Shown piece by piece: positions 6,699 to 14,607 of a stretch of 15,365 nucleotides of DNA. Location of the stretch: the NCBI GenBank assembly GCA_021799315.1, contig JAJZAR010000025.1, forward strand, positions 1 to 15,365, read 5' to 3'. The position numbers and the translations under genes are program-made. Source of the DNA: Thermoplasmata archaeon (lineage in GTDB: Archaea > Thermoplasmatota > Thermoplasmata > Thermoplasmatales > Thermoplasmataceae). The notes under the pieces were generated by a model that had not been told where the DNA came from, did not search any database, and saw only the letters and a list, made by a program, of their open reading frames with translations. Within the stretch, counting starts at the first letter, position 1. Each line of letters starts with the position of its first letter.

Positions 6699-8359
6699 CA
6701 GATGAAGCTACTCAGCCTCTTTGGTACAAAAATGCCATTTTTTACGAGGTTCCTGTAAGATCTTTTTACGACTCAAATGGGGATGGCATTGGGGATTTCA
6801 AGGGAATAACGGAAAAACTGGACTATATAAAAAGCATAGGCATAGACTGCATTTGGCTTCTGCCCTTTTATGACTCACCGCTTAAGGATGATGGATATGA
6901 TATAAGGGATTATTATAGCATTCTACCGGAATATGGTACGCTGGAAGATTTTGATCTTTTCATCCAGACAGCTCATAGAATGGGCATAAGAGTGATCGCA
7001 GATCTTGTCCTGAATCACGTTTCAGATCAGAACAAATGGTTTGTCGAAGCAAGAAGTTCAACGAACAACCCAAAAAGAGACTGGTTCGTATGGTCTGACA
7101 CTCCAGATAAATATAAAAATGTCAGGATCATATTCACGGACACAGAAAAATCAAACTGGACACTTGATCCAAATAGTGGTCAGTATTACTGGCACAGATT
7201 TTTCAGCCACCAGCCAGATCTCAACTTTGACAACCCTGAGGTAAGGCTGGAAATGATCAATGTAATACGTTTCTGGCTCAAGAGGGGACTGGACGGGTTC
7301 AGATGTGATGCTGTCCCATACCTATTTGAAAGGGAAGGAACTTCGTGCGAGAATCTACCGGAAACCCACCAGTACTTCAAGGAGATCAGGAAAATCATAG
7401 ATCAGGAATTTCCAGGTAAAATTTTACTCGCAGAGGCAAACCAGTGGCCAGAAGATGCAAAGAAATATTTTGGTGAAGAAGACGAATTTCAGATGAATTT
7501 CAACTTTCCACTCATGCCAAGAATATTCATATCTCTTGCCAAAGAGGACGCATTCTATATTGAAAATATCATCTCAAAAACACTTCCTGTTCCAGATTCA
7601 TGTTCATGGGGACTGTTCCTCAGGAATCATGATGAACTCACGCTGGAGATGGTAAGTGACGAGGAACGGGACATAATGTATTCAGAATATGCAAAGATTC
7701 CAAAAATGCGGTTGAACCTCGGAATAAGGCGAAGGCTTGCTCCATTGGTGGAAAATGATCGTTCAGTTCTTGAATTTCTCTACGCACTTCTACTGTCCCT
7801 GCCAGGGACACCCATTTTCTATTATGGAGATGAGATAAACATGGGAGATAACATATATCTTGGGGACAGAGACGGTGTAAGAACACCAATGCAATGGTCA
7901 TTTGATAGAAACGCAGGTTTCTCAAGGGCTGATCCGGAGCAGCTCTTTGCTCCCGTAATAATAAGTTCCAATTTCCACTTCGAAACCTATAACGTTGAAT
8001 CCCAGTCCAGACTTCCATCTTCTTTTTTGAACTGGTTAAGGAAATTGGTTGTCACAAGGAGAAGAAATGTATCTGTATTCGGCATGGGTTCCATAGAGTT
8101 TCTTCACTCTGAAAACAAAGAGATACTTACCTTTTTGAGAATCTATGATTCATCCATAGTTTTGTGCGTTTTTAATCTTGCAAAGAAACCATCCTATGTA
8201 ACTTTGGACTTGAGAAAATATGCAGGGTGGCATGTCAGGGAGTTGATCAGTCAGGTGAGATTTCCGGATATTGGGGAACTGCCATATTTCTTCACAATGC
8301 AGAAAAATTCATTCTTCTGGATGGAACTGGAAAGGAGGGATGAAAGTGAACAACCGTGA
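6695..8359 (+). CDS. treS: Trehalose synthase (maltose alpha-D-glucosyltransferase)
   Basis: 554 residues from TTG 6695. TreS interconverts trehalose and maltose within its active site; in the GlgE pathway it feeds maltose to maltokinase. Typical TreS landmarks are WYKNAIFYEVPVRSF near the start, SNGDGIGDF, DLVLNHVSD, the TreS-specific stretch FTDTEKSNWTLDP followed by HRFFSHQPDLNFDNPEV, GFRCDAVPYLF, LLAEANQWPEDA and RNHDELTLEM. Catalytic residues are D205, E247 and D313 when counted from the TTG. The gene is a stand-alone TreS without a fused maltokinase domain. No ATG fits: the first in-frame ATG (6620) lies inside glgE, whereas TTG 6695 overlaps the glgE stop as TTGA and has AAGGTGG 4 nt upstream. 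It could also hydrolyse some trehalose to glucose, as other TreS enzymes do. Confidence 0.95.
   Translation: MTDEATQPLWYKNAIFYEVPVRSFYDSNGDGIGDFKGITEKLDYIKSIGIDCIWLLPFYDSPLKDDGYDIRDYYSILPEYGTLEDFDLFIQTAHRMGIRVIADLVLNHVSDQNKWFVEARSSTNNPKRDWFVWSDTPDKYKNVRIIFTDTEKSNWTLDPNSGQYYWHRFFSHQPDLNFDNPEVRLEMINVIRFWLKRGLDGFRCDAVPYLFEREGTSCENLPETHQYFKEIRKIIDQEFPGKILLAEANQWPEDAKKYFGEEDEFQMNFNFPLMPRIFISLAKEDAFYIENIISKTLPVPDSCSWGLFLRNHDELTLEMVSDEERDIMYSEYAKIPKMRLNLGIRRRLAPLVENDRSVLEFLYALLLSLPGTPIFYYGDEINMGDNIYLGDRDGVRTPMQWSFDRNAGFSRADPEQLFAPVIISSNFHFETYNVESQSRLPSSFLNWLRKLVVTRRRNVSVFGMGSIEFLHSENKEILTFLRIYDSSIVLCVFNLAKKPSYVTLDLRKYAGWHVRELISQVRFPDIGELPYFFTMQKNSFFWMELERRDESEQP
8332..8338 (+). promoter_or_regulatory. 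Ribosome binding site of the maltokinase gene
   Basis: AAGGAGG, the strongest Shine-Dalgarno motif in the window, lies 7 nt before GTG 8346 but only 1 nt before ATG 8340. The spacing decides for the GTG start. It sits inside the treS coding region. Confidence 0.6.
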
Positions 8360-9647
8360 ACGCATAAATATTTTTAAGAAGATCATAACCGAGGATGCCA
8401 TGAAACAGAGATGGTTTCCTCTTAAAAATGTTGATTCTAGTTCCTTTATCATTACAGCTGTTTATCCGGAGGAAGGAGACGAAAGGAATGCAGTGCTTGT
8501 CCAGATGGAAAGTGGCACCAGAAAACTCAATCTGCTTCTGAATTTTGAGCAGGACAGGTTTCTTGACTCCATAAATAGTGGAGAAGTTTTACCATTAATT
8601 GAGGACATCATTTCAAAAAAATTTGATGAGTTGAAGTTTAAGGGAAACCTTAAGTCATTGAAGGACCATATGCTAAATTTCAGAGCCCTGAACGCAAATC
8701 AGAGCAACTCGTCATTTGTGCTTGATAATGCCATTATTGGGAAGTTCATGAGAACGTATACAAAAATTGACAATCCCGATTTTGTTATTCCCATGAAACT
8801 CTGGAATGAAACATCATTCAGAAACATTCCCGAACCCATTGGGCAGATAGAATTCCTGGAAGATCAATGCCTATTCACCTTTTCAAGGTTTTTACCCGGA
8901 TCTACGGATTACTGGTCATACCTCTATGAGAAATTAAGGGGGGAGAATGATAGGACGTTTATCCTTGATGAAGCATCAAAAATTTCAGAAATTACGGCGG
9001 GGTTACACAATGCCCTTGCCGGACTGAAGGGAAAGGAATTTGAACCTGAAAAATTCACGAACTCTGATACAATGGGCTTGGAATCTTCTCTCTGGGAATA
9101 CAGTGAGAAGTTGAAAACCATATGTGCAGATATGGAAAAAACCAATCCTTATGCACGCATCATAGAGACAAAATCATCGGTCATGGATCAAAGGATCAGG
9201 GACGTTATGAAGATTCTAAACACTGGCATGAAGAAGCAGAGAATTCATGGAGATTATCATCTTGGGCAGATCCTGAAAACAGACGATTCACCTAAGATCA
9301 TAGATTTTGAAGGAGAACCAATGAGATCATCTGAATACAGAAATGCCAAACAGATGCCAATGAAAGACCTTGCAGGACTCATAAGATCCTTTGATTATCT
9401 GTGCAGTTCGAAGCTTGGAACAGATAATCCTTTAGGTGCTGAATCCAAGGAGCGCATTATTAAATCCTACATAAAAGAAAGAAATAATCTGGACGAAAAT
9501 TCATCTCAGAATATGGATCAGTTCAGAACAATTCTTGATATCTTCATCATGGAGAAAGCCATATATGAAGCCATATATGAAAGTGAGAACAGGCCAGACT
9601 GGATCAACATACCTCTTTCATATCTGGCTAATTTTCTATCCCAGTAA
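8346..9647 (+). CDS. mak: Maltokinase (Mak/Pep2 type)
   Basis: 433 residues from GTG 8346; mycobacterial maltokinase is about 455. It phosphorylates maltose with ATP to maltose 1-phosphate, the GlgE donor. The fold is an aminoglycoside-phosphotransferase-like kinase. An N-terminal QRWFPLK (residues 21-27) matches the family's RWF start. The kinase core has IHGDYHLGQIL with presumed catalytic base D303, and DFEGEP (320-325), where D320 should bind Mg2+; both are the diagnostic maltokinase forms. PMKDLAGLIRSFDY follows, and the C-terminal KAIYEAIYESENRPDWINIPL is the usual family ending. It overlaps treS by 14 nt. ATG 8340 and ATG 8400 are possible alternative starts, the first with too short a ribosome-site spacing. 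It is the last gene of the operon; its stop lies one base from the convergent neighbour's stop. Confidence 0.93.
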   Translation: MNNRERINIFKKIITEDAMKQRWFPLKNVDSSSFIITAVYPEEGDERNAVLVQMESGTRKLNLLLNFEQDRFLDSINSGEVLPLIEDIISKKFDELKFKGNLKSLKDHMLNFRALNANQSNSSFVLDNAIIGKFMRTYTKIDNPDFVIPMKLWNETSFRNIPEPIGQIEFLEDQCLFTFSRFLPGSTDYWSYLYEKLRGENDRTFILDEASKISEITAGLHNALAGLKGKEFEPEKFTNSDTMGLESSLWEYSEKLKTICADMEKTNPYARIIETKSSVMDQRIRDVMKILNTGMKKQRIHGDYHLGQILKTDDSPKIIDFEGEPMRSSEYRNAKQMPMKDLAGLIRSFDYLCSSKLGTDNPLGAESKERIIKSYIKERNNLDENSSQNMDQFRTILDIFIMEKAIYEAIYESENRPDWINIPLSYLANFLSQ

Positions 9648-9648
9648 G

Positions 9649-10182
9649 TTATGGCAATTCTCTGAGATACCATATCCTTTCGTCAATCTTCAGTCTTCTA
9701 TTGGATATGAGAGAATGGAAGAACAGAACAGAAGATAACCTGTTGATATATTGCTCTATTATTTCTGGAATCTCAACCTCTTCCTTTGCTTTGACGAGTT
9801 CTCTTTCCAGCCTTCTGCATACTGTTCTTGCTATGTGTAGACTTGTGGATTCCACGCTCCCTCCTGGGACGACAAAAAGTTTGATCTTCCCATATTCCTT
9901 TCTGTAATATGTTACCCTCTCCTCAAGCCATGCAAGCCTTTCCGGTTTAAGCGTCCTTCTTGTTCCCTGTGTTGTTATATGCTCCCCCAGAACAAAGAGG
10001 TCTTCCTGTATGGCTTCAATATCTGATCCTATATCGTCCCACTTCGTGCTCACCCTTGCGAACCCCAGGAATGAATTGAGCTCATCTATGGTCCCTTCAG
10101 CATCTATGATATGTGATCCCTTGGTAACCCTCATTCCTGTTCCCGTGTCGGTTTCTCCTTTGTCTCCTCGTTTTGTATACAT
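9649..10182 (-). CDS. Cob(I)alamin adenosyltransferase, PduO type
   Basis: 177 residues from the ATG at 10182. The enzyme transfers the adenosyl group of ATP to cob(I)alamin, making the coenzyme B12 needed by mutases and class II ribonucleotide reductases. The N-terminal ATP-binding motif YTKRGDKGETDTG is followed by the family block IDELNSFLGFARV. The second motif VPGGS, then HIARTVCRRLER, supplies the conserved Arg residues. The fold is a trimeric five-helix bundle; a Thermoplasma homologue has a solved structure. An ATG at 10203 would add seven residues (MVQRSSR); I prefer 10182 because GTTTAACTA, a possible TATA box, lies ~25 nt before it and homologues begin right at the YTK motif. It converges on mak with one base between stops, and B12 has no direct link to glucan metabolism. 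Confidence 0.93.
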   Translation of the reverse strand: MYTKRGDKGETDTGTGMRVTKGSHIIDAEGTIDELNSFLGFARVSTKWDDIGSDIEAIQEDLFVLGEHITTQGTRRTLKPERLAWLEERVTYYRKEYGKIKLFVVPGGSVESTSLHIARTVCRRLERELVKAKEEVEIPEIIEQYINRLSSVLFFHSLISNRRLKIDERIWYLRELP

Positions 10183-10236
10183 GCGGGATGATCTTTGAAC
10201 CATAGTTAAACTTTCTCAACCTTAATCCATCAGGTC

Positions 10237-10248
10237 AAGATCGATCTT
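10237..10248. promoter_or_regulatory. 12-bp perfect palindrome between divergent genes
   Basis: AAGATCGATCTT is fully self-complementary and lies in the 144-bp divergent gap between the adenosyltransferase gene and the four-helix membrane protein gene. It could be an operator for either, but nothing else supports this, and a 12-bp palindrome can occur by chance. Confidence 0.25.
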
Positions 10249-10299
10249 TTATTCTGGAGCTTTATCCGCAAGTCCATGACCCATATGGTGACACATCTC

Positions 10300-10308
10300 T
10301 TTAATAAT
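10300..10308 (+). promoter_or_regulatory. TATA-like box for the four-helix membrane protein gene
   Basis: TTTAATAAT is centred 23 nt before ATG 10327, the spacing expected for a leaderless transcript. It argues against the in-frame ATG at 10276. Confidence 0.4.
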
Positions 10309-10326
10309 GTATACGTATTTACTAGT

Positions 10327-10800
10327 ATGGAAGCTGAGGAACACCATAAGGACCTTGAATTTAGTCTGCTGGTAAAGGTACTTAATGTCGCTATGCTCCT
10401 TGCCATCCTTACATTCATTTCTGGTATGGTTAGCTTCTTTGTAATATCGCCATCTTCAAGCACCTATGGCAATTCGCGATCCCTTGGTGCTTCAATTCTG
10501 TATATTTCCAGCTTCAAAAATCCCGCTCTCTTTTTTCACTCGCTCATTGTGGTTATACTCATCATCACAACGGGAATTCTCACATTGATTTCCATAAAGA
10601 GTGGCATCATTTTCTGGATGCTGGCTCTTATGGCCTTTGTTGCCCAGATCATGGGGGCTTCTGTAGGAATGTTTCTGGTATCAGCGTATTTTCAGAATCA
10701 GGCGTTTTCTATTGTAATGGTTGCATCATTTGTCCTTTCTCTTATACTCTTCATGCTGATGCTATTTATCGCAAAGAATTATAAGAGACTGAATATTTAA
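10327..10800 (+). CDS. Small four-helix integral membrane protein, unrecognised
   Basis: 157 residues from ATG 10327. An acidic, His-containing N-terminus (MEAEEHHKDLEF) precedes hydrophobic helices near 18-40, 68-90, 93-121 and 126-149, ending in the short basic tail KNYKRLNI. There are no cysteines and no signal-peptide cleavage site. Helix 2 begins FFHSL (H71) and helix 3 contains AQIMGASVG. This faintly recalls the His and Gln-Gly positions of COX15/CtaA-type haem proteins, some archaeal members of which are about this size. The second expected histidine is not visible, so I do not make that call. The in-frame ATG 10276 would add 17 residues but lies upstream of the TATA-like box. It is divergent from the adenosyltransferase gene and transcribed toward the end of the acyl-CoA operon. 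Confidence 0.7.
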   Translation: MEAEEHHKDLEFSLLVKVLNVAMLLAILTFISGMVSFFVISPSSSTYGNSRSLGASILYISSFKNPALFFHSLIVVILIITTGILTLISIKSGIIFWMLALMAFVAQIMGASVGMFLVSAYFQNQAFSIVMVASFVLSLILFMLMLFIAKNYKRLNI

Positions 10801-10861
10801 GCCTGAGCTATGGTATCTTTCCTCCAATTTAATTTCAAATGCTAAAAAAATCAGGCACATG

Positions 10862-11222
10862 AAAATGTCGCTTTCTCCATTGTTTCATATGCAGATTTGA
10901 TCAATACTGAAGTTTTCATAGTATCTTCCAATGAATAGATGGAACCAAAAATTTCTATGTAACACTCTGAACTATTGTAAAAAAATCCACACTATGGTAA
11001 TATGTAAAAAGAATGTGTTCTAAATTTATACCCGCAAATGTTGAGTTTTTCTCAATCAATTTTACATTCAAGAATTCTGCTCAAGGTATACAGGAAACAC
11101 ATTTCTTTAGACGTTGAATGACCGTTAATAAATACATATTTCTCAAAACTAATGTTAGCAGCTGAAGTGCCCAGAGCAGCTTGGCGGGAAAAGAAAAATA
11201 TTATATGAAAGAAGAAAAGCCT
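10862..11222 (-). pseudogene. Possible decayed coding remnant in a gene-free stretch
   Basis: The stretch 10801-11275 holds no intact gene. On the minus strand one frame stays open from 11222 down to a TGA at 11054-11052 without a usable start, and the same frame continues to ~10850 with only one more internal stop. It reads protein-like in places, for example NGHSTSKEMCFLYTLSRIL and SSECYIEIFGSIYSLED. In a second frame, 10941-10891 reads HLFIGRYYENFSIDQIC, close to the helix-turn-helix start of TetR regulators; a 2-nt loss would then join EKATF, resembling SKGTF. The two readings compete and cannot both be original. I regard this as possibly degraded DNA of unknown parentage. On the plus strand, 11041-11055 forms a small hairpin (TTGAG, five T, CTCAA). 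Confidence 0.25.
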
Positions 11223-11275
11223 TTAAGGGGTTTGGAGCATTATTTCATCCACTTGTTACTGTAAAAAAGAAATGT

Positions 11276-12274
11276 CTAGAGAAACCCTGATTTATCCGAA
11301 TACAACTTGGTTGCAAGAAAACGCTTATCCACTGTTGGCCTGTAAATCATGGCATTCAATGCAACGGAATCTCTGTAGAACTTTTCCACACCAAAATCCT
11401 CAAGATATCCATATCCTCCATGAAATTGAAGCGCATATCTTGTTACTTTCCTTGAAAATGAAGCGGCTTGATTTTTAAGCATAAGCATCATAATCTCTTC
11501 AATGGAATCTGAGAAAAGGGCACTCTTCATAATTTCCAGTTCGCTCATCAGTTCGCTCAGTCTGAATGATACGGGCTCATAATCTTTAAGGGGGTGTTCA
11601 AATGTCTTCCTGACCTTTGTATATTCCATAGCCAAATCAAGAGCTCCCTGCGAAATTCCAAGGAATATGGAAGCAATATCAAGAGACGAAACAAGCAATA
11701 GGTGATCAGCAAGATCTTTCTCTCCAAGCACTTCACTTTTTTCCACATTGAAATTGCATGTTCCCAGACCTCTCATGCCAAGAGGTTTTGAGTCATTATC
11801 AATCTCAGATTTTCCGTAATCCAGGTATACCTTTCCATCCGAGTGAATTGCAATAGCATACTTTGAAGAAGACCCTATGACACCCTTGAGCAAGTGATCA
11901 TTCTCAGGTTTTATAAATCCATCCATCATGGGGTTTATGTAAACACCAGGAAATTCTCCAGAAAGTATTCCCTTAATCAATTCTGGTTTTGATTCAAGTA
12001 GAGGCAGTACAAGATCGTTCTGTAGCAGAACATGCATGGCCACTGAGGGAGAAACTCTTGCAAGTTCAAAAATCAGAACGCTATGGCTCAGCTTGTCAAG
12101 ACCGGCACCGCCCTTACTCTCAGGCAGATTTGATCCTATGAAACCCTGATTTAGGATGGCTGCTAAAGTATCTTTGCCTATGCCCTCTCTCTCTATTGTT
12201 GTGGCCTTATCCACAAGATACTGTTTCGCGAACTCTTTAACACTGTCTCTCATCAATGCTGCCTGCTCATTCAT
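11276..12274 (-). CDS. Acyl-CoA dehydrogenase-like protein, shortened, lacking the usual catalytic Glu
   Basis: 332 residues; ordinary acyl-CoA dehydrogenases have ~380. The N-terminal helical domain (RDSVKEFAKQYL, LPESKGGAGLDKL, ELARVSPSVAMHV) and the C-terminal one (VRKTFEHPLKDYEPVSFRLSEL, QFHGGYGYLEDFGVEKFYRD) are clear. The middle beta domain is reduced and lacks the TEP-GGSD flavin-contact motif. At the position of the catalytic glutamate, the WEGTSE motif of the neighbour is replaced by MIYRPT, with Ile at the Glu site (I310). I chose ATG 12274, which has AGGGTGA 5 nt upstream and overlaps the previous stop by 8 nt; GTG 12283 is the alternative. Being coupled to a canonical paralogue, it is probably the non-catalytic partner of a heteromeric enzyme. 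A different substrate or chemistry is also possible. Confidence 0.85.
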   Translation of the reverse strand: MNEQAALMRDSVKEFAKQYLVDKATTIEREGIGKDTLAAILNQGFIGSNLPESKGGAGLDKLSHSVLIFELARVSPSVAMHVLLQNDLVLPLLESKPELIKGILSGEFPGVYINPMMDGFIKPENDHLLKGVIGSSSKYAIAIHSDGKVYLDYGKSEIDNDSKPLGMRGLGTCNFNVEKSEVLGEKDLADHLLLVSSLDIASIFLGISQGALDLAMEYTKVRKTFEHPLKDYEPVSFRLSELMSELEIMKSALFSDSIEEIMMLMLKNQAASFSRKVTRYALQFHGGYGYLEDFGVEKFYRDSVALNAMIYRPTVDKRFLATKLYSDKSGFL

Positions 12275-13391
12275 TTTTTTCACCCTTTAAGATCATTCTA
12301 GAAATTACAATCTTCTCAACTTCGCTTGTTCCTTCCCATATTTCCATGATCTTGGAGTCTCTGAAAAATCGTTCCAGATCAGTTGAAATTCCTGTTTGTC
12401 CAGTTATTTCCATTGCAGTTTCAGCTGCAAAACTGGCAGTTTCAGAAGCATATCCCTTTGCCATGCTTGTGATTGTTGGGTTTGGTTTGTAATTGAAAAG
12501 GAAAGAGGCAGCTTTATACATAAGGAGTCTTGATGCTTCTACTCTGGTTGCAATTTCAGCAAGCTTGAATTTTCTCTCCTCTCCAACGTACTCTCCGCTG
12601 GCCTCCAGTTTCTTAAGAAAATCTGTGGTTCTATCCAGAACGCCCTGAGCTATGCCTATGGATTGGGCGGCAACGAAAATTCTGGAAATATTGAAAAATT
12701 CCATAATATAATAAAATCCCTTACCTTCATCGCCAATCAGATTCTTTTCCGGAACCTTCATGTTTGTGAAGATAAGTTCTCCAGTGTTTGTTGCCCGTAC
12801 GCCAAGTTTTCCTGTAAGTTTGTTTGAACTGAAGCCTTCAAAGGCTCTCTCCACAACCATCACGCTGAGACCTCTGTGCCTTTTTGCAGGATCATCGGGT
12901 TTTGAAGTCCTCACAAGAGTTACAAAAAAGTCCGCTATGGTTCCATTTGTGATGAACATTTTTGATCCGTTTACTACGTATTCGTTTCCGTTCTTTGTTG
13001 CAACAGTTTTCAGACCAGCAACATCGCTCCCTCCTCCTGGCTCCGTCACTCCCAGTCCCATCATCTTTTCGCCGGAAATGACCTTAGCAAGATAATTCTC
13101 CCTGAGATAATCGCTGCCGTGCAACATGAGAACCTCTGCACCGAAATATGGGACAGTTGCAGAGATGCCCAATCCAGGGTCAACTCTGCACATCTCTTCA
13201 ATGCCTATCATGGTTTTCCATGGATTCATGAAATCTATGATACCTTCATGAAGGGCCTTCATTCTCAATTCATTTGGATATTTCTCCTCTATGTCATGGG
13301 TTCTGGCCACTTCTTCTGTGAATTCCTTAAGGGCAAAGGCTCTAACCTTTTCCTTATAATTGATCAATTCCTCATCAAGTTCAAAATTCAT
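12267..13391 (-). CDS. Acyl-CoA dehydrogenase, canonical
   Basis: 374 residues, the normal length. FAD-dependent alpha,beta-dehydrogenation of an acyl-CoA, with electrons passed to ETF. Landmarks are MGLGVTEPGGGSDVAG (111-126, flavin and substrate contacts), FITNG at 146-150, the flavin and CoA region GDEGKGFYYIM, and the C-terminal EITGQTGISTDLERFFRDSK then IMEIWEGTSEVEK. The catalytic base is E353 in WEGTSE, the position used by short- and medium-chain dehydrogenases. The chain-length preference cannot be told by eye. The ATG directly abuts the thiolase stop (TAG then ATG) and has GAGGCTGA 5 nt upstream, inside the thiolase gene. It is the middle gene of the operon and overlaps the degenerate paralogue that follows. 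Confidence 0.95.
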   Translation of the reverse strand: MNFELDEELINYKEKVRAFALKEFTEEVARTHDIEEKYPNELRMKALHEGIIDFMNPWKTMIGIEEMCRVDPGLGISATVPYFGAEVLMLHGSDYLRENYLAKVISGEKMMGLGVTEPGGGSDVAGLKTVATKNGNEYVVNGSKMFITNGTIADFFVTLVRTSKPDDPAKRHRGLSVMVVERAFEGFSSNKLTGKLGVRATNTGELIFTNMKVPEKNLIGDEGKGFYYIMEFFNISRIFVAAQSIGIAQGVLDRTTDFLKKLEASGEYVGEERKFKLAEIATRVEASRLLMYKAASFLFNYKPNPTITSMAKGYASETASFAAETAMEITGQTGISTDLERFFRDSKIMEIWEGTSEVEKIVISRMILKGEKNE

Positions 13392-14579
13392 CTACTCAGC
13401 CTCTATAACCATTGAGAAACCCTGTCCTCCGCCAACGCATAGTGTTGCGACGCCGTATTTCTTTCCCTGCTCTTTCAGTTCTCTTGCCAGAGTTCCTACA
13501 ATTCTTGCTCCTGTGGCTCCCAGTGGGTGGCCTATGGATATGCCTCCTCCGTGAATATTTACCTTCTCTCTTGGGATATTGAAGGCTTTCATGGCATTCA
13601 AAACCACAACGGCGAAAGCCTCATTGATCTCCCATAGATCAATGTCTTCCGGTTTCAATCCCGCTCTGGAAATTGCCTTCTTGCTTGCTGGAACTGGACC
13701 TTCTCCCATTATGGACGGATCCACGCCTGCCCATGCGTAACTTAGGATTTTTGCCATGGGCTTGAAACCATACTCCTTTACTTTCTTGTCTGATGCTATG
13801 GCAACTAGGGATGCTCCTGCATTGAGCGGGGATGAATTTCCCGCAGTTATGACACCATCATCCTTCACCACAGGCTTCAGTTTTTTCATGTCGTCCAGAG
13901 TAGCGTCCTTTCTCACTGCCTGATCTTCTTTGAACATCTCCACTTTACCATCATGTTCCACTTCTACAGGCAGAATTTCATTCTCAAAATACCCATCATT
14001 TTGAGCCTTTGCTGCTCTCAAGTGGCTTTCATATGAATACTGATCCATCTCTTCTCTTGTTATGCCTCTCAAGCCTGCAAGTTTCTCTGCAGTGGCCAGC
14101 ACATTATAGGCAATGCCCATCTGATATTTCATGTATTCTGGTCTGACCATGAGTTTCATATTTGGTTTAACATGGGGATTATTTCCCAGGGGAACGTGAG
14201 TCATATGTTCCATGCCACCGGCAAGAACTATATCTGAGTTTCCCGTGACAATCTCCATAGCACCTATGGCTACTGCATTCAATGAGGATGAGCAAGCTCT
14301 ATCAATGGCCATACTTGGCACATTGAATGGCAAGCCTGCAAGAAACACTGGGTGCCTTCCTCCATATTGCCAGTTTTCATCAGCCTGGATTGCGCATCCT
14401 ACGATCACGTCGCCTATGTCATCAGTCTTGATGCCTTTCCTACTGACAGAATCCTTCACAAGCATTCCAAGAGCCTCATCCATTCTCAGAGAATTGAGCA
14501 TATCTCTGTCAGGGTCCTGTGGTCTCGATCGGGAAAAAGCTGTTCTCTTAAAATCAATTATGTGAACTGTATTGTCCAT
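13392..14579 (-). CDS. Acetyl-CoA acetyltransferase / 3-ketoacyl-CoA thiolase
   Basis: 395 residues, full length for a bacterial-type thiolase. It cleaves a 3-ketoacyl-CoA with CoA to acetyl-CoA and a shortened acyl-CoA, or condenses two acetyl-CoA in reverse. The nucleophile is C96 in DRACSSSLNA. WEINEAFAVV (316-325), H351 in GGGISIGHPLGATGARI and C381 in CVGGGQG complete the active site. The operon with two acyl-CoA dehydrogenases, facing ETF, points to the degradative role, although archaea also need acetoacetyl-CoA for lipid synthesis and commonly use a different thiolase complex for it. The start has AAGGTGA 5 nt upstream and a TATA-like box at 14608-14619. It is the promoter-proximal gene of the unit. 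Confidence 0.95.
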   Translation of the reverse strand: MDNTVHIIDFKRTAFSRSRPQDPDRDMLNSLRMDEALGMLVKDSVSRKGIKTDDIGDVIVGCAIQADENWQYGGRHPVFLAGLPFNVPSMAIDRACSSSLNAVAIGAMEIVTGNSDIVLAGGMEHMTHVPLGNNPHVKPNMKLMVRPEYMKYQMGIAYNVLATAEKLAGLRGITREEMDQYSYESHLRAAKAQNDGYFENEILPVEVEHDGKVEMFKEDQAVRKDATLDDMKKLKPVVKDDGVITAGNSSPLNAGASLVAIASDKKVKEYGFKPMAKILSYAWAGVDPSIMGEGPVPASKKAISRAGLKPEDIDLWEINEAFAVVVLNAMKAFNIPREKVNIHGGGISIGHPLGATGARIVGTLARELKEQGKKYGVATLCVGGGQGFSMVIEAE

Positions 14580-14607
14580 TCATTTCACCTTATGCATGAA
14601 TTTAATC

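Noticed and set aside
9558..9581. Tandem 12-bp repeat GCCATATATGAA in mak
   Set aside because: It encodes AIYEAIYE, which is the normal conserved C-terminal maltokinase motif, so the DNA repeat is incidental.
11272..11478. 68-codon plus-strand frame overlapping the end of the short acyl-CoA dehydrogenase gene
   Set aside because: Mostly antisense to a supported gene, with no ribosome site or domain.
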